64,000 nt of DNA from Mangrovimicrobium sp048323675 (GCF_048323675.1 NZ_JBLWFK010000004.1:248001-312000); one strand, 5' to 3'. Positions 7,372 through 15,854 are shown, counted from the first letter of the stretch. Numbers and translations are program-made. Notes: a model not told the origin generated them from the letters alone.

Positions 7372-8859
7372 TTACGCGCTTGCGGCTACCGCCTCTTCAC
7401 CGGCTGCTTCGTCCTGTTTTTTCCAGGGCGCCTGCAGCTTGTGCCAGCACGGGTTGTTCAGGGTCATGTCCATGTCCCGGGCGAAGATGGCAAAGCCGTC
7501 AAAGCCGTGGTACGGACCGGAGTAGTCCCAGGAGTGCATCTGCCGGAAGGGGATACCCATTTTCTGGAAGATGTATTTCTCCTTGATGCCCGAACCGATC
7601 AGGTCCGGCTTGACCCGCTTCACGAATTCCTCGAACTCGTAACCGGTTACGTCGTCATACAGCAGCGTAGCGTCGCCCATTTCCTTCAGGGTGCGGTCGT
7701 AGTCGTCGTTGTGGCCAAACTCGTAGCCGGTGCCGACAACTTCCATACCGAGGTCTTCGTAGGCGCCGATCACGTGACGGGGCCGCAGGCCGCCGACATA
7801 CAGCATGACGCGCTTGCCTTCGAGGCGCGGACGGAACTTCTCGATGACTTCTTCCCACTCGCCGCGGTACTTGTCGATCACTTCCTCGCACTTGGCCTGG
7901 ATGGTCTCGTCAAAGTAGGACGCAATCTTGCGCAGGGACTCGACAGTTTTGGTCGGGCCGAAGAAGTTGTACTCGACCCAGGGGATCTGGTACTTCTCTT
8001 CCATGTGGCGCGAGATGTAGTTCATCGAGCGGTAGCAATGAACCAGGTTCAGTTTCACTTTCGGGGTCAGCTCCATCTCGGAGATGGTGCCGTCGCCGGA
8101 CCACTGGGCCACCACGCGCAGGCCCATTTCCTCCAGCAGGATGCGGGAAGACCAGGCGTCGCCGCCGATGTTGTAGTCGCCGATGATGGCCACGTCGTAT
8201 GGCGTGGTCGGGAAGCTGTCATCGTCGTCGCGTGCGGAGAGCACCCAGTCGCGCACCGCGTCGTTGGCGATGTGGTGACCGAGAGACTGGGAGACACCAC
8301 GGAAGCCTTCACAGCGCACCGGTACGACAGTTTTGCCGTGTTCCTTGGTCTTGGCCTTGGACACCGCCTCGATGTCGTCGCCGATCAGGCCGATCGGGCA
8401 TTCGGACTGGATGGTGATGCCCTTGTTCAGCGGGAACAGGGTTTCAATTTCGTCGATCAGCTTGGCGAGTTTCTTGTCGCCGCCGAAGACGATGTCCTTC
8501 TCCTGGAAGTCGGACGTGAAGTTCATGGTGACGAACGCGTTCACACCGGTGGTGCCGATGTAGTAGTTGCGACGTCCGGCGCGGCTGTACTGGCCGCAAC
8601 CGACGGGACCGTGGGAAATGTGGATCATGTCCTTGACCGGACCCCACACCACGCCCTTGGAACCGGCGTAGGCGCAGCCGCGAATAGTCATCACACCCGG
8701 CAGGGACTTCTTGTTGGAGGTGATGCATTTTTTCGATTGCTCGAGCTCCGGATCGTTGGGCGACAGGTGCTTGGCACGGTTCGCCTTGGCTTTCTCCGGG
8801 TAGACCTCGAGCACTTCCTGAATCAAGGATTCAACTTCATCTCGTGACATAACGGCCAT
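7372..8859 (-). CDS. nifD: NifD, nitrogenase MoFe protein alpha subunit
   Basis: 495 residues from the ATG at 8859, which has GGAGG at the right distance; five codons upstream in frame are not homologous. P-cluster ligands C62, C88 and C154 and FeMo-cofactor ligands C275 (LVHCYRS) and H442 (QMHSWDY) all fall at the A. vinelandii numbers. The sequence around VHCYRSMNYISRH and GFDGFAIFARDMD is typical of molybdenum, not vanadium or iron-only, nitrogenase. It lies between nifH and nifK in one operon. Confidence 0.99.
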   Translation of the reverse strand: MAVMSRDEVESLIQEVLEVYPEKAKANRAKHLSPNDPELEQSKKCITSNKKSLPGVMTIRGCAYAGSKGVVWGPVKDMIHISHGPVGCGQYSRAGRRNYYIGTTGVNAFVTMNFTSDFQEKDIVFGGDKKLAKLIDEIETLFPLNKGITIQSECPIGLIGDDIEAVSKAKTKEHGKTVVPVRCEGFRGVSQSLGHHIANDAVRDWVLSARDDDDSFPTTPYDVAIIGDYNIGGDAWSSRILLEEMGLRVVAQWSGDGTISEMELTPKVKLNLVHCYRSMNYISRHMEEKYQIPWVEYNFFGPTKTVESLRKIASYFDETIQAKCEEVIDKYRGEWEEVIEKFRPRLEGKRVMLYVGGLRPRHVIGAYEDLGMEVVGTGYEFGHNDDYDRTLKEMGDATLLYDDVTGYEFEEFVKRVKPDLIGSGIKEKYIFQKMGIPFRQMHSWDYSGPYHGFDGFAIFARDMDMTLNNPCWHKLQAPWKKQDEAAGEEAVAASA

Positions 8860-8934
8860 GGTAAGCCTCCTCATAAATTTGGTTGCGGGTAACGGGAGGG
8901 GCCTTCAGTACAACACTGCGAAAGCCCCCGCTCC

Positions 8935-8956
8935 GGCAGGGCTAATCCGCCCTGCC
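8935..8956 (-). promoter_or_regulatory. Hairpin in the nifH-nifD gap
   Basis: GGCAGGGC and GCCCTGCC make a perfect 8-bp stem with a 6-base loop just after nifH, without a T-run. A hairpin at this place is common in nif operons and is thought to protect the nifH transcript, giving more NifH than NifDK. Confidence 0.75.
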
Positions 8957-8975
8957 CCGAACACACCTCCGCATA

Positions 8976-9860
8976 TCAGGCGGTGGCGGCCTCGTCAGCG
9001 GCTGTCTTGCCGACGATGCTCAGGTCTTCCTCGTCCATGATGCCGAACTCCATCAGCAGGTCTTCCAACTCGTCCATGGTGATCGGAGTGGGGATGACCA
9101 GCTTCTTGTTCTCGATGATCTTGTTCGCCAGGGCACGGTACTCATCGGACTGTGCGGCGGCGGGATCGTATTCGATACAGGTCATGCGACGGATTTCAGC
9201 GCGCTGAACCACGTTGTCGCGGGGGACGAAGTGGATCATCTGGGTGCCGAGTTTTTCGGCCAGGGCGATGATGAGTTCGTCTTCGCGGTCAGTGTTGCGC
9301 GAGTTGCAGATCAGGCCGGCCAGGCGCACACCGCCAGAGTTGGCGTACTTCACGATTCCCTTGGAGATGTTGTTGGCCGCATACATGGCCATCATCTCGC
9401 CGGATACCACGATGTAGATCTCCTGGGCCTTGTTCTCACGGATCGGCATGGCGAAACCGCCACATACCACGTCGCCGAGTACGTCGTAGAACACGAAGTC
9501 GAGGTCGTCCTCGTAGGCGCCTTCCTCTTCGAGGAAGTTGATGGCGGTGATTACACCGCGGCCTGCACAGCCCACGCCGGGCTCCGGACCACCGGATTCA
9601 ACACAGCGGACGTCGCCGTAACCGGACTTGAGTACATCTTCCAGTTCCAGGTCTTCCACGGTGCCGGCTTCAGCGGCCATTTCCATGATGGTGTTCTGGG
9701 CCTTGGAGTGAAGGATCAGACGGGTGGAGTCTGCCTTCGGGTCGCAGCCCACGATCATGACTTTCTTGCCGGCTTCAGCCAGGGCGGCCACCAGGTTCTG
9801 GGTGGTGGTGGATTTACCGATACCACCCTTGCCGTAAATTGCACATTGACGCATTGCCAT
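8976..9860 (-). CDS. nifH: NifH, nitrogenase Fe protein
   Basis: 294 residues. It has the P-loop GKGGIGKST (residues 10-18), the 4Fe-4S ligands C98 (GCAGRG) and C133 (VVCGGF) counted from this Met, and the CNSRN site whose arginine is ADP-ribosylated in organisms with DraT. NifH is the ATP-dependent reductase of MoFe protein and is also needed for cofactor and P-cluster assembly. I chose the ATG at 9860 (MAMRQ as in Azotobacter) with GGAGGGAATA upstream; a second in-frame ATG lies at 9854. The transcript should start near 9949 at the sigma54 promoter. Confidence 0.99.
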   Translation of the reverse strand: MAMRQCAIYGKGGIGKSTTTQNLVAALAEAGKKVMIVGCDPKADSTRLILHSKAQNTIMEMAAEAGTVEDLELEDVLKSGYGDVRCVESGGPEPGVGCAGRGVITAINFLEEEGAYEDDLDFVFYDVLGDVVCGGFAMPIRENKAQEIYIVVSGEMMAMYAANNISKGIVKYANSGGVRLAGLICNSRNTDREDELIIALAEKLGTQMIHFVPRDNVVQRAEIRRMTCIEYDPAAAQSDEYRALANKIIENKKLVIPTPITMDELEDLLMEFGIMDEEDLSIVGKTAADEAATA

Positions 9861-9958
9861 TTGTATTCCCTCCGTTTCATCAGGCGATAATCGCCATGAT
9901 TGCTTCGAGTGACAGCCAACGGCCAATAGCGCGCATACTGCCCCTACACCGGTACCGG

Positions 9959-9974
9959 TGCAGGCTTTGTGCCA
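9959..9974 (-). promoter_or_regulatory. Sigma54 promoter of the nifHDKTY operon
   Basis: Minus strand TGGCACA-N4-CTGCA: a perfect TGGCAC and correct 12-base GG-to-GC spacing. The predicted start near 9949 leaves a leader of about 89 bases before nifH. The NifA site at 10072-10087 is about 130 bases upstream. Confidence 0.85.
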
Positions 9975-10048
9975 GCGCCGTATATTTCTAACAAGCTGTT
10001 GTTTTAAGGGAATTTTTTCTACGTTTCCTGGTGCTGGGGCCAAGTGTC

Positions 10049-10087
10049 CATTGCGACAATCCGGTGGTGAATGTCGCAATGACAACA
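10049..10087. promoter_or_regulatory. NifA site and 10-bp inverted repeat upstream of nifH
   Basis: TGTCGCAATGACAACA at 10072-10087 is an exact TGT-N10-ACA site. Its left part also forms a perfect inverted repeat with CATTGCGACA at 10049-10058 (13-base spacer). Two further TGTCGCA cores lie at about 10144 and 10192. The region serves nifH leftward and the SIR2-like gene rightward, so several NifA dimers may bind here. Confidence 0.75.
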
Positions 10088-10240
10088 GCTTTTGTGAGGT
10101 TTTGTTCGACCGGCCAACACGGCGGCGGTGACTCCCCGCTTTTGTCGCAAACACTGCAAAACACGGAGAAAAACCCGCGGCCCATTGCCTGTGTCGCATT
10201 TGCTCCAAGTCTTAATGTCGAAAAATCAATCGCTTACACG

Positions 10241-10256
10241 TGGCGTGAAAATTGCG
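10241..10256 (+). promoter_or_regulatory. Sigma54 promoter for the SIR2-like gene
   Basis: TGGCGTG-N4-TTGCG with GG at 10242 and GC at 10254, correct spacing. The start would be near 10267, about 80 bases before the ATG at 10348. The NifA sites between 10072 and 10200 lie upstream. Confidence 0.75.
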
Positions 10257-10347
10257 GAAGACCCCGGGATATAGATGTACCAGCGAATGCGGCCCGACCC
10301 GGCGGGCACCGGGGCCGCGACCCAACGACTAGCGTGGAGATGACGTC

Positions 10348-11193
10348 ATGAGCAATACACCAACCCTGAACCAGATCATCGACGGCATGGCCAGTGGCGC
10401 GGTGGTTCCCTACCTGGGCGCCGGCGTGCTGCAGGGTGTGACCGACCGGGCCAGCGGGAACCCGATACCGGCGGACAGCGAAAGCCTGATCCTCGCGATG
10501 AACAACGGCACGCCGATGGCACCCAAGCTGATGTATGAATTTCCCCGTGCGGCGATGAACCTGGAGCAGAAAAAGGGCCGCAAGTTCATCGAACGCTTCC
10601 TTAATACGACCTATGGTGAAACCCAGTACAGTGAATCGCCATTCCATCGCTGGCTCTCGCAACTCGACCTGCCCTACATCATCGACATCAACCGCGACAC
10701 CCAGTTGCAGGGCTTCTACGCCGGGCGCCCGCACACCCTTGTGGTCGGCCTGGCGCGCATCGCCGGCACGGACTACCGCTTCAAGCTCTACGAATGTACC
10801 GAAGGCAACTATCGGGAAGTGCAACCGGGCGAGGTCAACAAATCCCTGCCCGTACTGTTCAAGCCGATGGGGACGCCGCTGCCGGAACCCAACTACATCG
10901 CCTCGGACGCGGATTACGTGGACTACATCACCGAACTGATGGGCGGCTTCGCCATCCCCTCCTTCCTGAAGGAATACCGGCTGGGCAAACAATACGTTTT
11001 CCTCGGCATGCGCATGCAACGCGATACCGAACGTATGGTGCTGTCCGACATCATCTACGGCGCTCCGCAACACGCTGGCTGGGCATTGATTGCGAACCCC
11101 AATGACAAGGAAAAGCGCTTCTGCGAGAAGAAGGGGCTGGAAATCGTCGAGGCGGACTGGGAGAGCCTGCTCAACCTGCAGCAGGCTGCCTGA
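10348..11193 (+). CDS. SIR2-like domain protein divergent from nifH
   Basis: 281 residues with the SIR2-type NAD-binding start AVVPYLGAGVL at about residue 19 and acidic and histidine positions further on. I do not see the zinc-binding cysteine pairs of true sirtuin deacetylases, so it belongs with the SIR2-like group whose members often bind or hydrolyse NAD. Similar genes sit beside nifH in Azotobacter-type clusters, without assigned function. GGAGATGACGTC precedes the ATG. It has its own sigma54 promoter in the shared nifH upstream region, so it should be induced with nitrogenase. Possible roles include redox or NAD sensing, or phage defence; none is shown. Confidence 0.8.
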   Translation: MSNTPTLNQIIDGMASGAVVPYLGAGVLQGVTDRASGNPIPADSESLILAMNNGTPMAPKLMYEFPRAAMNLEQKKGRKFIERFLNTTYGETQYSESPFHRWLSQLDLPYIIDINRDTQLQGFYAGRPHTLVVGLARIAGTDYRFKLYECTEGNYREVQPGEVNKSLPVLFKPMGTPLPEPNYIASDADYVDYITELMGGFAIPSFLKEYRLGKQYVFLGMRMQRDTERMVLSDIIYGAPQHAGWALIANPNDKEKRFCEKKGLEIVEADWESLLNLQQAA

Positions 11194-11208
11194 GCGAAGA
11201 CCGGAGAA

Positions 11209-11226
11209 GGCCCGCAGGAGCGGGCC
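11209..11226 (+). terminator. Hairpin after the SIR2-like gene
   Basis: GGCCCGC-AGGA-GCGGGCC, a perfect 7-bp stem 16 bases after the stop codon. There is no T-run, so termination would be weak or Rho-assisted. The remaining 180 bases to the next gene show nothing else I can name. Confidence 0.45.
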
Positions 11227-11406
11227 CCGGGAATTTCAGCGAGGGGCCTCTTTGCGCAGTCGCAGCGCGCGGCTTACACCCAGGCCGGGCACGGAGAGAA
11301 GCAGACCGTAGAACGGCAGGACTGGTATCGTTTGAACTCAAGTGCAGCGTGTTAAACAGGGCCAGCTGATGGGCACAGCAACGAGATTGCCCGCTACATC
11401 GGTCTA

Positions 11407-11688
11407 TTAGTCGCTCTCCCCCCAGAGATACTCGTCGATTTCCCGCATCAGGAAAGGGTTATCGCGGATACTGGCGGCAATCGACCGCGCCTCGTCGGCG
11501 TCGTAGCCGTTGAGATCAAAACGCAGAATCCCCGCGGGAAAGCCGTCGTACACCAGGCGCAGCGACAACAGCCAGGCGCGCTCGCCCTGCGGTACAAGGT
11601 TCACTGCGGCCATGAGTTCGCCCTCCAGTGGAACAATCAGGTCCATGCTACCGGCGGCGGCATCCGCCACATCTTCAACTGATGTCAT
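11407..11688 (-). CDS. Uncharacterised protein, last gene of the SagB operon
   Basis: 93 residues from an ATG at 11688 (MTSVEDVADAAAGSMDLIVP; ends IDEYLWGESD). I do not recognise it. The start lies 14 bases inside the preceding gene, which ends at 11675, so the two are translationally coupled; an open frame runs further upstream but overlaps that gene fully. It is soluble and acidic, with no cysteines or clear motif. It is the eighth and last gene of the leftward operon that begins at 15778. Confidence 0.65.
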   Translation of the reverse strand: MTSVEDVADAAAGSMDLIVPLEGELMAAVNLVPQGERAWLLSLRLVYDGFPAGILRFDLNGYDADEARSIAASIRDNPFLMREIDEYLWGESD

Positions 11689-12046
11689 AGCCCATGCCAA
11701 AGTGTGCCGCGAGAATGTCGGAGAGCCGCGCAGCGTTGAGATCTTCGTAGGTTTCGTAGGTTGGGCTTCGTCCATCCAGTGCCGGGAATTCCAGGTGCAG
11801 CCCGGCACGCCCCGGGGACTGGCCGTGAACATGCAAATAAGCCCGCAGGCCGGCCTCCCGCGGATGTGTCAGGTAGATACCGTCCGGATGGCTGCGCAGG
11901 CTGGAGTCTACCTGCCACTGGATTCCCTCGATGTCGCTGTAGATGCGAATCAGCAAACTCTTGATCCGGGCGCTCTTGCGCAGCGACCAGGGATTTACTG
12001 GCTGGTACTCGCCCCGCGGGTTGCTGAAGAAACTCTCTAACCACAT
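11675..12046 (-). CDS. Uncharacterised protein, seventh gene of the SagB operon
   Basis: 123 residues (start MWLESFFSNPRGEYQPVNPW; end AAHFGMGYDIS). ATG at 12046 with GGAGACTGGC upstream; a GTG one codon earlier is also possible. No known motif or membrane segment is visible. It starts 15 bases after the rhodanese gene and overlaps the next gene by 14 bases. Position alone ties it to the NifA-controlled operon. Confidence 0.65.
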   Translation of the reverse strand: MWLESFFSNPRGEYQPVNPWSLRKSARIKSLLIRIYSDIEGIQWQVDSSLRSHPDGIYLTHPREAGLRAYLHVHGQSPGRAGLHLEFPALDGRSPTYETYEDLNAARLSDILAAHFGMGYDIS

Positions 12047-12061
12047 CACTGCCAGTCTCCT

Positions 12062-12373
12062 TCACGCCCTGCCCTGGCTCTCCAGCCAGCTCGCGTAGCC
12101 GCCCTGCACACTGAACACATTCTGGAAGCCGAAATTGCCGAACAGTTCCGCCAGGTGTTCGCTGCTGTGACCGTGGTAACAGTAGATCACCAGTGGTGTG
12201 CCTTTGTCCGCTTTCCTGATTAGTGATTCGACAAGATCATCGTGGGCGTGCATCGCGTTCTCGATATGGCCCTCGCGATAATCGCGCAACTGGCGACAAT
12301 CCAATAGCAGCGAATTTTCCGCGGACAACAGGCCCGGCATATCGCCCACGCTGACAGTCTGAAATTTTTTCAT
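12062..12373 (-). CDS. Single-domain rhodanese, nif-associated
   Basis: 103 residues covering one rhodanese domain: LLLDCRQLRDYREGHIENAM, then the active-site loop with catalytic C65 (IYCYHGHSS). The six-residue loop is the size used for sulfur transfer (GlpE-type). A rhodanese (rhdN) is part of the Azotobacter nifB operon; here it is instead in the SagB operon. It probably moves persulfide sulfur for FeS or cofactor assembly, or protects against sulfide or cyanide. The substrate is not shown. Confidence 0.88.
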   Translation of the reverse strand: MKKFQTVSVGDMPGLLSAENSLLLDCRQLRDYREGHIENAMHAHDDLVESLIRKADKGTPLVIYCYHGHSSEHLAELFGNFGFQNVFSVQGGYASWLESQGRA

Positions 12374-12406
12374 CAGTGGTTACCTCCTTCGCGCCACGCG
12401 GCGGTT

Positions 12407-12907
12407 TCATTCATCGTTCAATCGCTCGGCCATCTCCAGCACGACACTGCCGCCTACCTGGTCCCGGGGATCGAGACTGGCCAGCTTGGCCAGCACTGCA
12501 TTCGCGGTCGCCAGGTCCCCCCGGCGCAGGGAAACAAAGCCCATCGCCTTGAGGGCATACAGGTAATGGCGTACCGCACCCTCCGCCGGGTACCAGGCGG
12601 CACTTTCCGGTTGCAGCATTCGCCAGTCAGCGTCGAAGCCCTCGCGGCACGCCGCACTGGCCTGCACCGTCGTAATGAGTGCCAGCGATTCCTCGAAGCG
12701 GTTGCTGTAAGCGTACAACTTGTACAACGCCACCTGGATTTCCAGGCACTCCGGCAGCGCTTCGCGGGCCTGTAACAGGATTTGTTCCGCGGTTTCCCAG
12801 TCCTGGCTGACATCGAGGTCTGCCCGCAGAAGCTGTTGCAGAGCGAGGGGAACCACCGCACCACGCTGCTCGCGTGGCGCTTCGTTGAGCAAGTCACGCA
12901 ATAGCAC
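12407..12907 (-). CDS. TPR-like helical repeat protein
   Basis: 166 residues, nearly all alpha-helical, with TPR-like pairs (WETAEQILLQAREALPECLE, LYKLYAYSNRFEESLALI, and a last pair with LRRGDLATANAVLAKLASLD). It starts at a GTG overlapping the preceding gene by 14 bases. No enzyme motif. It is probably an adaptor for the other operon products. Confidence 0.75.
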   Translation of the reverse strand: MLLRDLLNEAPREQRGAVVPLALQQLLRADLDVSQDWETAEQILLQAREALPECLEIQVALYKLYAYSNRFEESLALITTVQASAACREGFDADWRMLQPESAAWYPAEGAVRHYLYALKAMGFVSLRRGDLATANAVLAKLASLDPRDQVGGSVVLEMAERLNDE

Positions 12908-13256
12908 TTTCCGCCTCCAGTAACGCGAACAGGCCCTGTTCGCGGATCATCCTCTTGAATGCCTTCATCACCGGCCGGGAAATTACCGTCTCCGCCAGCA
13001 CCCGCCGCTCATAGATCACTTCGCGCATCTCCGGGTCCGCTCGCGTTCCCGCGCGCGCGATCAGTTCACGGATATCGGCACCGAGTTTTTCCCCGGGTGA
13101 ACCCGACACCGCGTGATAGAGCTGCGCCATGACCCGTTTTTCCTCCCCGCCCATCTTGCACTTGCCATCGAGGATCTTGAGCATCACAGCTGTCGCGCAA
13201 TCCACGTGCACCGGCGCCAGGGGGTGTTGCTGTAGCCACTGTTGCACCGCGTTCAC
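12894..13256 (-). CDS. Uncharacterised helical protein, fourth gene of the SagB operon
   Basis: 120 residues (MNAVQQWLQQHPLAPVHVDC at the start). Contains C20 and C33 (LDGKCKMGGEEK) and a predicted helical bundle; I do not recognise the family. GTG start overlapping the SagB-type gene stop in a GTGA, so coupling to it is direct. The tight link suggests a partner of the flavoenzyme. Confidence 0.65.
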   Translation of the reverse strand: MNAVQQWLQQHPLAPVHVDCATAVMLKILDGKCKMGGEEKRVMAQLYHAVSGSPGEKLGADIRELIARAGTRADPEMREVIYERRVLAETVISRPVMKAFKRMIREQGLFALLEAESAIA

Positions 13257-14926
13257 TGGCGCCGCTTCCCGTAAGCGGGCAGGGTTGCAATCCGCGGATC
13301 GCGCAGTGCACCGCCCACCGTGAAGTGATACAGGCTCTGCAGGCTGTCATTGCCGATACCCAGCAGGTCGTGCACGGCATCGTCGAAGAAGCAGCCTATA
13401 CCGGTACCCTGCAGGCCGATGCCCTCTGCTTCCAGGTACAGGGCCTGGCCGATCGCGCCCGCCTCCCAGAACAATTCCCGGTAACGCCAGGGCGCGCCCT
13501 CCAGCTGGCTGGAAAACTCCGCCAGCATGCCCAGGCTGAACGCGCTGGCACCGGCTATCTGCTGCTGGCAACAGAGCTTTGCGGCGGTACGCTCCGCCCG
13601 TGCACTCACCAGCCGGTAGAAAGGCAGATGCGCCGGCGCCGACGCCACCCGCTCCCAGTCGAACGTTGCTCGCAATTCGCGGCGCAACAGGACCTCCCCC
13701 GCCTCGCTGCGCGGCAGCGTATAGAGGCCCGGTTCCAGGCCTTCCACCCGGTGCACGAAAAACACACAGTGCAGCGAGGCAGGCCCGGGAAGTGGCATCC
13801 ACGGCGCCACTGACGCGCGCGGCAAAAGGTGATCCAGCAAGCTGAAAAACTGCGCCTGCCCGATACCGGTGACGCCGTCATAGCCCTGCGCGGAACGGCG
13901 CTCGAGAACCAGCCGGTAGAGCTTTTCGCGGTAATCGACTGCCAGCGCGGGGGGCAGGTGCTCATCGCCTGCGGAGTTGGCATATTCCGCGCTGGCCGGG
14001 CGGCGAACCTGTTCCGCCACCCGATCGACCAGCGGCCAGTGATAGAAATGCTTGCGGTCCAGGACTTCGGCGCAGCCCTGCCATTGTCCCGCGGCGGCAG
14101 CCGCTAGCAGGGAGTCCAGCGCCTGCCCGGCATCGCTTGCCGGCGCACCGGTAGCCACCCGCAACAGGCACTCGCCCCACTCTTCCTCACCGGGAAAAAA
14201 ATCCCGCGGGCGGTCCAGGCCGAGCAGGCTTTCCAGCGCGCTGTCGGCCAGCGGCAGGTATTCCAGCTTCCAGCCCAGCGGTGCGGCGGCGCAGGCCAGT
14301 GCAGCCAGCGCGTGGCCGATATCCAGCTGGCTGTAGCGATAGGCCCGCTCGCCGTACTTCCATGCCTCGCGCCAGTGGATACTCGACAGGCCGAGATAGA
14401 GGCCGGGCTGCAAGCTGGCTTCGGCGGGGAACGCACACCTCAACTCCAGTCCGTGACAGTCCGCTCGGTAGTGGTACACCCCGTTCGCGCAGTCCTCAAA
14501 TCCGGCGACGACCACATAGGCCTCGGTGGGATGCAGGTTACCGCTGGAAGGATTGCAGCGCAGGGACCAGCGCGCGCCACCGTAGACCTTCCAGGCGGAC
14601 AGCGCGAGGGCGTGGCGCAGCCAGACTGCCAGGGACGCTAGTCCCGGGCTTAGCGGTTCCGGCCAACAGCCCTGCCAGAGTTCAGCAAGGCTGTAATCCT
14701 GCAGCTGCGCGAAGGAATGTGCGGTATCTGCAGGGGGGGATAGTGGCAACTGGATCTGCCCGGCCCCCTCAAATCGCCGAAAGGGACTCGGCTGCTGATC
14801 CCAGTCGAGCGTCTCGGGTCCCTGCGCATAGCCGTCCAGCCGGTGCTTGCTGCGCCGATGGTAAGCGGGGATATCGATCGACGCGAGATCTTCCGCCGCA
14901 ACTCGCGGCGCGTCGGTGACGCTCAT
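13253..14926 (-). CDS. SagB/ThcOx-type flavin dehydrogenase with two nitroreductase-like domains
   Basis: 557 residues made of two nitroreductase-like halves. The first (about 90-280) has the SagB-type core NPSSGNLHPTEAYVV and a helix YSQLDIGHALAALACAAAPL; the second (about 340-540) has ERRSAQGYDG and WEAGAIGQALYLEAEGIGLQ. SagB/ThcOx enzymes use FMN to oxidise azolines in peptides or to reduce or oxidise small molecules, but here no YcaO, cyclodehydratase or precursor peptide lies nearby, so a RiPP role is unlikely. Tandem nitroreductases of this type are known in Azotobacter-type nif regions without a set function. The ATG overlaps the upstream stop in an ATGA. Confidence 0.85.
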   Translation of the reverse strand: MSVTDAPRVAAEDLASIDIPAYHRRSKHRLDGYAQGPETLDWDQQPSPFRRFEGAGQIQLPLSPPADTAHSFAQLQDYSLAELWQGCWPEPLSPGLASLAVWLRHALALSAWKVYGGARWSLRCNPSSGNLHPTEAYVVVAGFEDCANGVYHYRADCHGLELRCAFPAEASLQPGLYLGLSSIHWREAWKYGERAYRYSQLDIGHALAALACAAAPLGWKLEYLPLADSALESLLGLDRPRDFFPGEEEWGECLLRVATGAPASDAGQALDSLLAAAAAGQWQGCAEVLDRKHFYHWPLVDRVAEQVRRPASAEYANSAGDEHLPPALAVDYREKLYRLVLERRSAQGYDGVTGIGQAQFFSLLDHLLPRASVAPWMPLPGPASLHCVFFVHRVEGLEPGLYTLPRSEAGEVLLRRELRATFDWERVASAPAHLPFYRLVSARAERTAAKLCCQQQIAGASAFSLGMLAEFSSQLEGAPWRYRELFWEAGAIGQALYLEAEGIGLQGTGIGCFFDDAVHDLLGIGNDSLQSLYHFTVGGALRDPRIATLPAYGKRRQ

Positions 14927-15180
14927 GCCAGGGGCTGGGCGCTGATCTCATCGGCCAGGCAGGCGACCGGCGGCCCGGGCTCGCCGGCCTCGGTACGGAA
15001 ACTCACCAGGAACAACTCGGTATCCGGCTCCAGTTCGACGTAGCCGGTGTTCAGCAGCATACCCATGGTGCCGGGCGTGGCGAACACCTCGCCTGTCTCA
15101 CAGCCGGGCACGGAGCCGTCGTTGACGATGGTGGTGGTGGCGAATACGGCGTCGCCTTTTTGCAGGTTCGCGTGTTGCAT
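14923..15180 (-). CDS. nifZ: NifZ-like protein
   Basis: 85 residues with the NifZ-type SH3-like core: LQKGDAVFATTTIVNDGSVP, then PGCETGEVFATPGTMGMLLN. NifZ helps mature the second P-cluster of NifDK. Compared with classical NifZ the protein is shifted in several conserved positions and is separated from nifM/nifW, so it may be a divergent paralogue; the call is by pattern. ATG at 15180 was preferred over longer frames. Overlaps the SagB-type gene by four bases. Confidence 0.65.
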   Translation of the reverse strand: MQHANLQKGDAVFATTTIVNDGSVPGCETGEVFATPGTMGMLLNTGYVELEPDTELFLVSFRTEAGEPGPPVACLADEISAQPLA

Positions 15181-15220
15181 GACCTTTCTCCCTTTCCCTG
15201 CCCTTAATCCGCTGGTGCGC

Positions 15221-15778
15221 CTAGACGGCGCCCCAGGCTTCACGCACTTCGTTGGTCGTGGCGGCCAGCAATTCGTCGAGGCTCTTCACCGCGCCCTTCG
15301 CGCTGTAGGATTTCATCTCCTGGTACAGCGTGTAGACCTTGTCCGCGGGTGCCTGGCCCTTGAAATCACTTTTTTCCAGCGCCAGCTCGTCGATGGCCTC
15401 GTTCCAGCACACCCCCTGGACCAGCGGGATGATGGCTACAGTGCTGCCTTCGAAGTCAAAGCGGGCGCGCTCACTCGCATTGACCACAAACAGCATGAGC
15501 GGCGCCCCGGGGGCAATATCCTTGCCAAAACGTCCAAAAAGATCGCTCATCTGGTCGATGCGATCGAGACTACCGATCAGCATCTCGACTTTCTCGCCGG
15601 CCAGAATCACGGCGCCGCGCAGGACTTCCTCCGGCGGATTGGGGTGGCCCTTGTCGTCGAGGCCGCCGTCGATGACGACAAGGTCACCGCGGTAACTGCT
15701 CAGGCCGGGCTGGCTTGTCGGGTCGTAAAAGTTGCTGTTGAAAAGCAGGTTGTCTGACTTGTACTGGTCCAGAATCAC
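15221..15778 (-). CDS. Uncharacterised protein, first gene of the SagB operon
   Basis: 185 residues, GTG start with GGAGG eight bases upstream. The central part (LRGAVILAGEKVEMLIGSLD, APLMLFVVNASERARFDFEG) looks like an alpha/beta fold; a lone cysteine sits in LVQGVCWNEAIDEL. I do not recognise the family. It is the promoter-proximal gene, about 67 bases after the predicted sigma54 start, so it should be the most highly expressed of the eight. Confidence 0.7.
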   Translation of the reverse strand: MILDQYKSDNLLFNSNFYDPTSQPGLSSYRGDLVVIDGGLDDKGHPNPPEEVLRGAVILAGEKVEMLIGSLDRIDQMSDLFGRFGKDIAPGAPLMLFVVNASERARFDFEGSTVAIIPLVQGVCWNEAIDELALEKSDFKGQAPADKVYTLYQEMKSYSAKGAVKSLDELLAATTNEVREAWGAV

Positions 15779-15854
15779 GGGTGGCCTCCTCAGTGCACGG
15801 GTTCTGCCGGCGCGCGAATGACGGACGCGCGGCTACGCTTCCACTACTGTGAAT

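Noticed and set aside
13253..14926. RiPP (thiazole/oxazole peptide) cluster around the SagB-type gene
   Set aside because: No YcaO, E1-like protein or precursor peptide is visible; the surroundings are nif genes.
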